From Rhizobium gallicum bv. gallicum R602sp (GTDB lineage Bacteria; Pseudomonadota; Alphaproteobacteria; Rhizobiales; Rhizobiaceae), in the NCBI RefSeq assembly GCF_000816845.1, contig NZ_CP006877.1, positions 439,501 to 503,500 on the forward strand: a DNA stretch of 64,000 nt, read 5' to 3'. Below, piece by piece: positions 62,477 to 64,000 of the stretch (its first letter is position 1; every line of letters starts with the position of its first letter). Position numbers and translations under genes: made by a program. The notes under the pieces are model-generated. The model did not search any database. It was not told where the DNA came from and saw only the letters and a list, made by a program, of their open reading frames with translations.

Positions 62477-63496
62477 TTAAACGCGCACCGCGTGTTCGCC
62501 GAGCGGCGGCGCGACGAGTGTTAGGTGGTCGAATTCAGGGAAGATCGTGTCGGGTAGCGCGGGCTCGAAGAGCTCCATGTTGCGCTTGAGGCTGGATGCC
62601 TTTGCCGTACCGATCAGCACGGAAGAAACGGCTGGCTCGCGGAGCGGGAATTGCAGCGCCGGGGCCGCGAGCACAACGCCGTGGCGTTTGGCGATGTCTT
62701 CCATCGCGCCCACCTTGGCAAGCACGTGCGGTGTCGCGGGCATGTAGTCGAAATGCGAGCCCGGCACTGGACCGGTCGCAAGGATGCCGGAGTTGAAGAC
62801 GCCGCCGACTACCAGAGATGTGCCTTTCTTGCGGCAGAGCGGCAGGAGCTCCGCCACGGCGGAGCGATCGAGCAAGGTATAGCGCCCGGCCATGAGGATG
62901 GCGTCGATGTCGGCGTTGCGCATGACATCGAGACAGACTGGAACCTCGTTGACGCCCAGGCCGAAAGCCTTGATCGCGCCCGATGACTTCAGCTCTTCCA
63001 GCGCCTTGATGCCGGAGTTGAGAAATTTTTTCAGGTGGACGGCATTCTTTTCGGCACCGTGCGTGTAGGTGCCGATGTCGTGGACATAGAGAATATCGAC
63101 GCGATTGAGCCCCAGCCGCGCATAGCTGAAATCGACCGATCGCATGATGCCGTCATAGGAATAGTCGTAATCGGCATCGAAGGAGAGCGGGTCGACATAG
63201 CTGTAGTCCGGCACCGTACCTGTCGGCACGGGCCGCAAAAGCCGGCCAACCTTGGTCGAGAGCACGTATTCGCTCTCGGGCTTTGCCCTCAGGAAATCGC
63301 CCACGTGGCGCTCGGCAAGGCCGAGGCCGTACCAGGGGGCTACGTCGAAATAGCGGATGCCGCTCGCCCAAGCAGCTTCCAGCGTTTCCATTGCCTGTTC
63401 GCGCGGGCAGGCACGGTAAAGGCCACCCAGGGCCGCGGCACCGAAACTGATTTCGGTGACCTTGAGTTCCGTCTTGCCGATTTTCCTCGTCTTCAT
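62477..63496 (-). CDS. Aldo/keto reductase, L-fucose/D-threo-aldose 1-dehydrogenase-like
   Basis: 339 residues from the ATG at 63496 after GGGGAGG. AKR fold: FGAAALGGLYRACPREQAME, the catalytic Asp-Tyr in GIRYFDVAPWYGLGLAERHV, Lys in VLSTKVGRLLRP and His in VDILYVHDIGTYTHG. The catalytic tetrad is intact. The GTVPDYSYVDPLSFDADYDY insert is typical of D-threo-aldose 1-dehydrogenases. It would oxidise L-fucose to the lactone, feeding the UxaA-family dehydratase just upstream. Confidence 0.9.
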   Translation of the reverse strand: MKTRKIGKTELKVTEISFGAAALGGLYRACPREQAMETLEAAWASGIRYFDVAPWYGLGLAERHVGDFLRAKPESEYVLSTKVGRLLRPVPTGTVPDYSYVDPLSFDADYDYSYDGIMRSVDFSYARLGLNRVDILYVHDIGTYTHGAEKNAVHLKKFLNSGIKALEELKSSGAIKAFGLGVNEVPVCLDVMRNADIDAILMAGRYTLLDRSAVAELLPLCRKKGTSLVVGGVFNSGILATGPVPGSHFDYMPATPHVLAKVGAMEDIAKRHGVVLAAPALQFPLREPAVSSVLIGTAKASSLKRNMELFEPALPDTIFPEFDHLTLVAPPLGEHAVRV

Positions 63497-63525
63497 CTTC
63501 CCTCCCCGTGAAGAGCCGATCTCTG

Positions 63526-64000
63526 TTAGAGCGTTGCCCCCAGATGCCACGGTACAAATTCGTTGTCGCCGTAGCCGAACTCCTCGCTTTTCGTCTTCTT
63601 GCCGGAAGCCGTATCGATGATCAGGTCGAAAATTTCGCGCCCCTTGCCGCTGATCGTCGCATCGCCGGTGGCGATCGTGCCGCAATCGATATCCATGTCC
63701 TCTTCCATCGAAGCATAGAGCGCCGAATTGCTGGAGAGCTTGATCGAGGGCGCGGGACGACAGCCGAAACAGCTGCCGCGGCCGGTTGTGAAGGCGATCA
63801 TGTTTGCGCCGCCTGCAACCTGCCCCGTTGCGGAAACCGGGTCGTATCCGGGCGTATCCATAAAAACGAGTCCCGGTGCAGTCACGCGTTCGGCATAGCT
63901 GTAGACCGCCGTTAGCGGAGACCGGCCACCCTTGGCGACGGCACCGAGCGATTTTTCAAGAATGGTCGTCAATCCGCCGCGCTTGTTGCCGGGTGAGGGG
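63526..64000 (-). CDS. UxaA-family sugar-acid dehydratase, C-terminal part (cut by window edge)
   Basis: 157 residues of the C-terminal half; the frame is open past 64000. PSPGNKRGGLTTILEKSLGA, PLTAVYSYAERVTAPGLVFM, GANMIAFTTGRGSCFGCRPA and CGTIATGDATISGKGREIFD are the conserved altronate/galactarate dehydratase C-terminus, with the Cys cluster in GSCFGC. These enzymes dehydrate aldonic acids. In this cluster an L-fuconate-type substrate is plausible but inferred. It is transcribed toward the aldo/keto reductase with a 29-bp gap. Confidence 0.9.
   Translation of the reverse strand, partial: PSPGNKRGGLTTILEKSLGAVAKGGRSPLTAVYSYAERVTAPGLVFMDTPGYDPVSATGQVAGGANMIAFTTGRGSCFGCRPAPSIKLSSNSALYASMEEDMDIDCGTIATGDATISGKGREIFDLIIDTASGKKTKSEEFGYGDNEFVPWHLGATL

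Overview
The window reads as a chromosome-like segment of a high-GC alphaproteobacterium of the Rhizobiaceae (Rhizobium or Agrobacterium type). The evidence is the rpmH-rnpA-yidC-engB-argB housekeeping block, an frcRBCAK-type fructose locus of the kind known from Sinorhizobium, a YehZYXW-type osmolyte importer, and a small RNA with three anti-Shine-Dalgarno loops matching the alpha-r14/NfeR1 (cuckoo) family. Gene density is high, with many 4-bp ATGA overlaps.

Layout. 1-1.2 kb: tail of an O6-alkylguanine-DNA methyltransferase and a PEP-mutase-like enzyme. 1.2-7.4 kb: argB, then an ECF sigma factor, RskA-type anti-sigma and secreted fasciclin cassette in the opposite orientation, then engB, yidC, rnpA and rpmH on the minus strand. 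7.8-11.5 kb: a chemoreceptor and an orphan histidine kinase. 11.6-20.1 kb: tRNA-Arg(ACG), followed by accessory DNA. This holds a decayed UvrD-type helicase and a minus-strand type VI secretion cargo cluster: VgrG, two uncharacterised proteins, PAAR, DUF4123 adaptor, candidate effector, candidate immunity protein. It ends with a frame-broken AP2-like gene. 20.1-24.4 kb: small regulatory modules (TetR/RidA around a large palindrome, aminoacyl-tRNA deacylase, lipoprotein, methyltransferase plus TetR). 24.5 kb: the sRNA. 24.8-29.2 kb: lipoprotein hydrolase, then an imino/D-amino-acid catabolic operon (DadA-like oxidase, SDR, proline-racemase-family dehydratase). 29.2-34.8 kb: fructose locus. 34.9-41.3 kb: pyrC, a glyoxalase remnant, an NmrA/DUF1772 pair with divergent TetR, an MgtC/DUF4010 membrane protein, pyrE and a fructokinase. 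41.3-47.9 kb: hydrolase, PQQ-type sugar dehydrogenase, pgi, fadD, PRC-barrel protein. 48-54.7 kb: beta-mannosidase, VOC protein and the four-gene osmolyte ABC importer. 55-57 kb: a LysR-like regulator with two tandem HTH domains, coupled to cutC. 57-64 kb: an L-fucose-type import and oxidation cluster (dehydrogenase, ABC transporter, FucU, aldo/keto reductase, UxaA-family dehydratase cut by the window edge).

How the genes work together. Several blocks serve carbohydrate use: fructose uptake (frcBCA), fructokinase and pgi feed central metabolism, and the 57-64 kb cluster imports and oxidises a fucose-like sugar. The most unusual parts are the VgrG cargo cluster with its unassigned proteins, the triple anti-SD sRNA, the SigK/RskA/FAS1 cassette, the tandem-HTH regulator and two well-formed palindromic operators. 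All family names come from reading the translated sequence; no database search was run.
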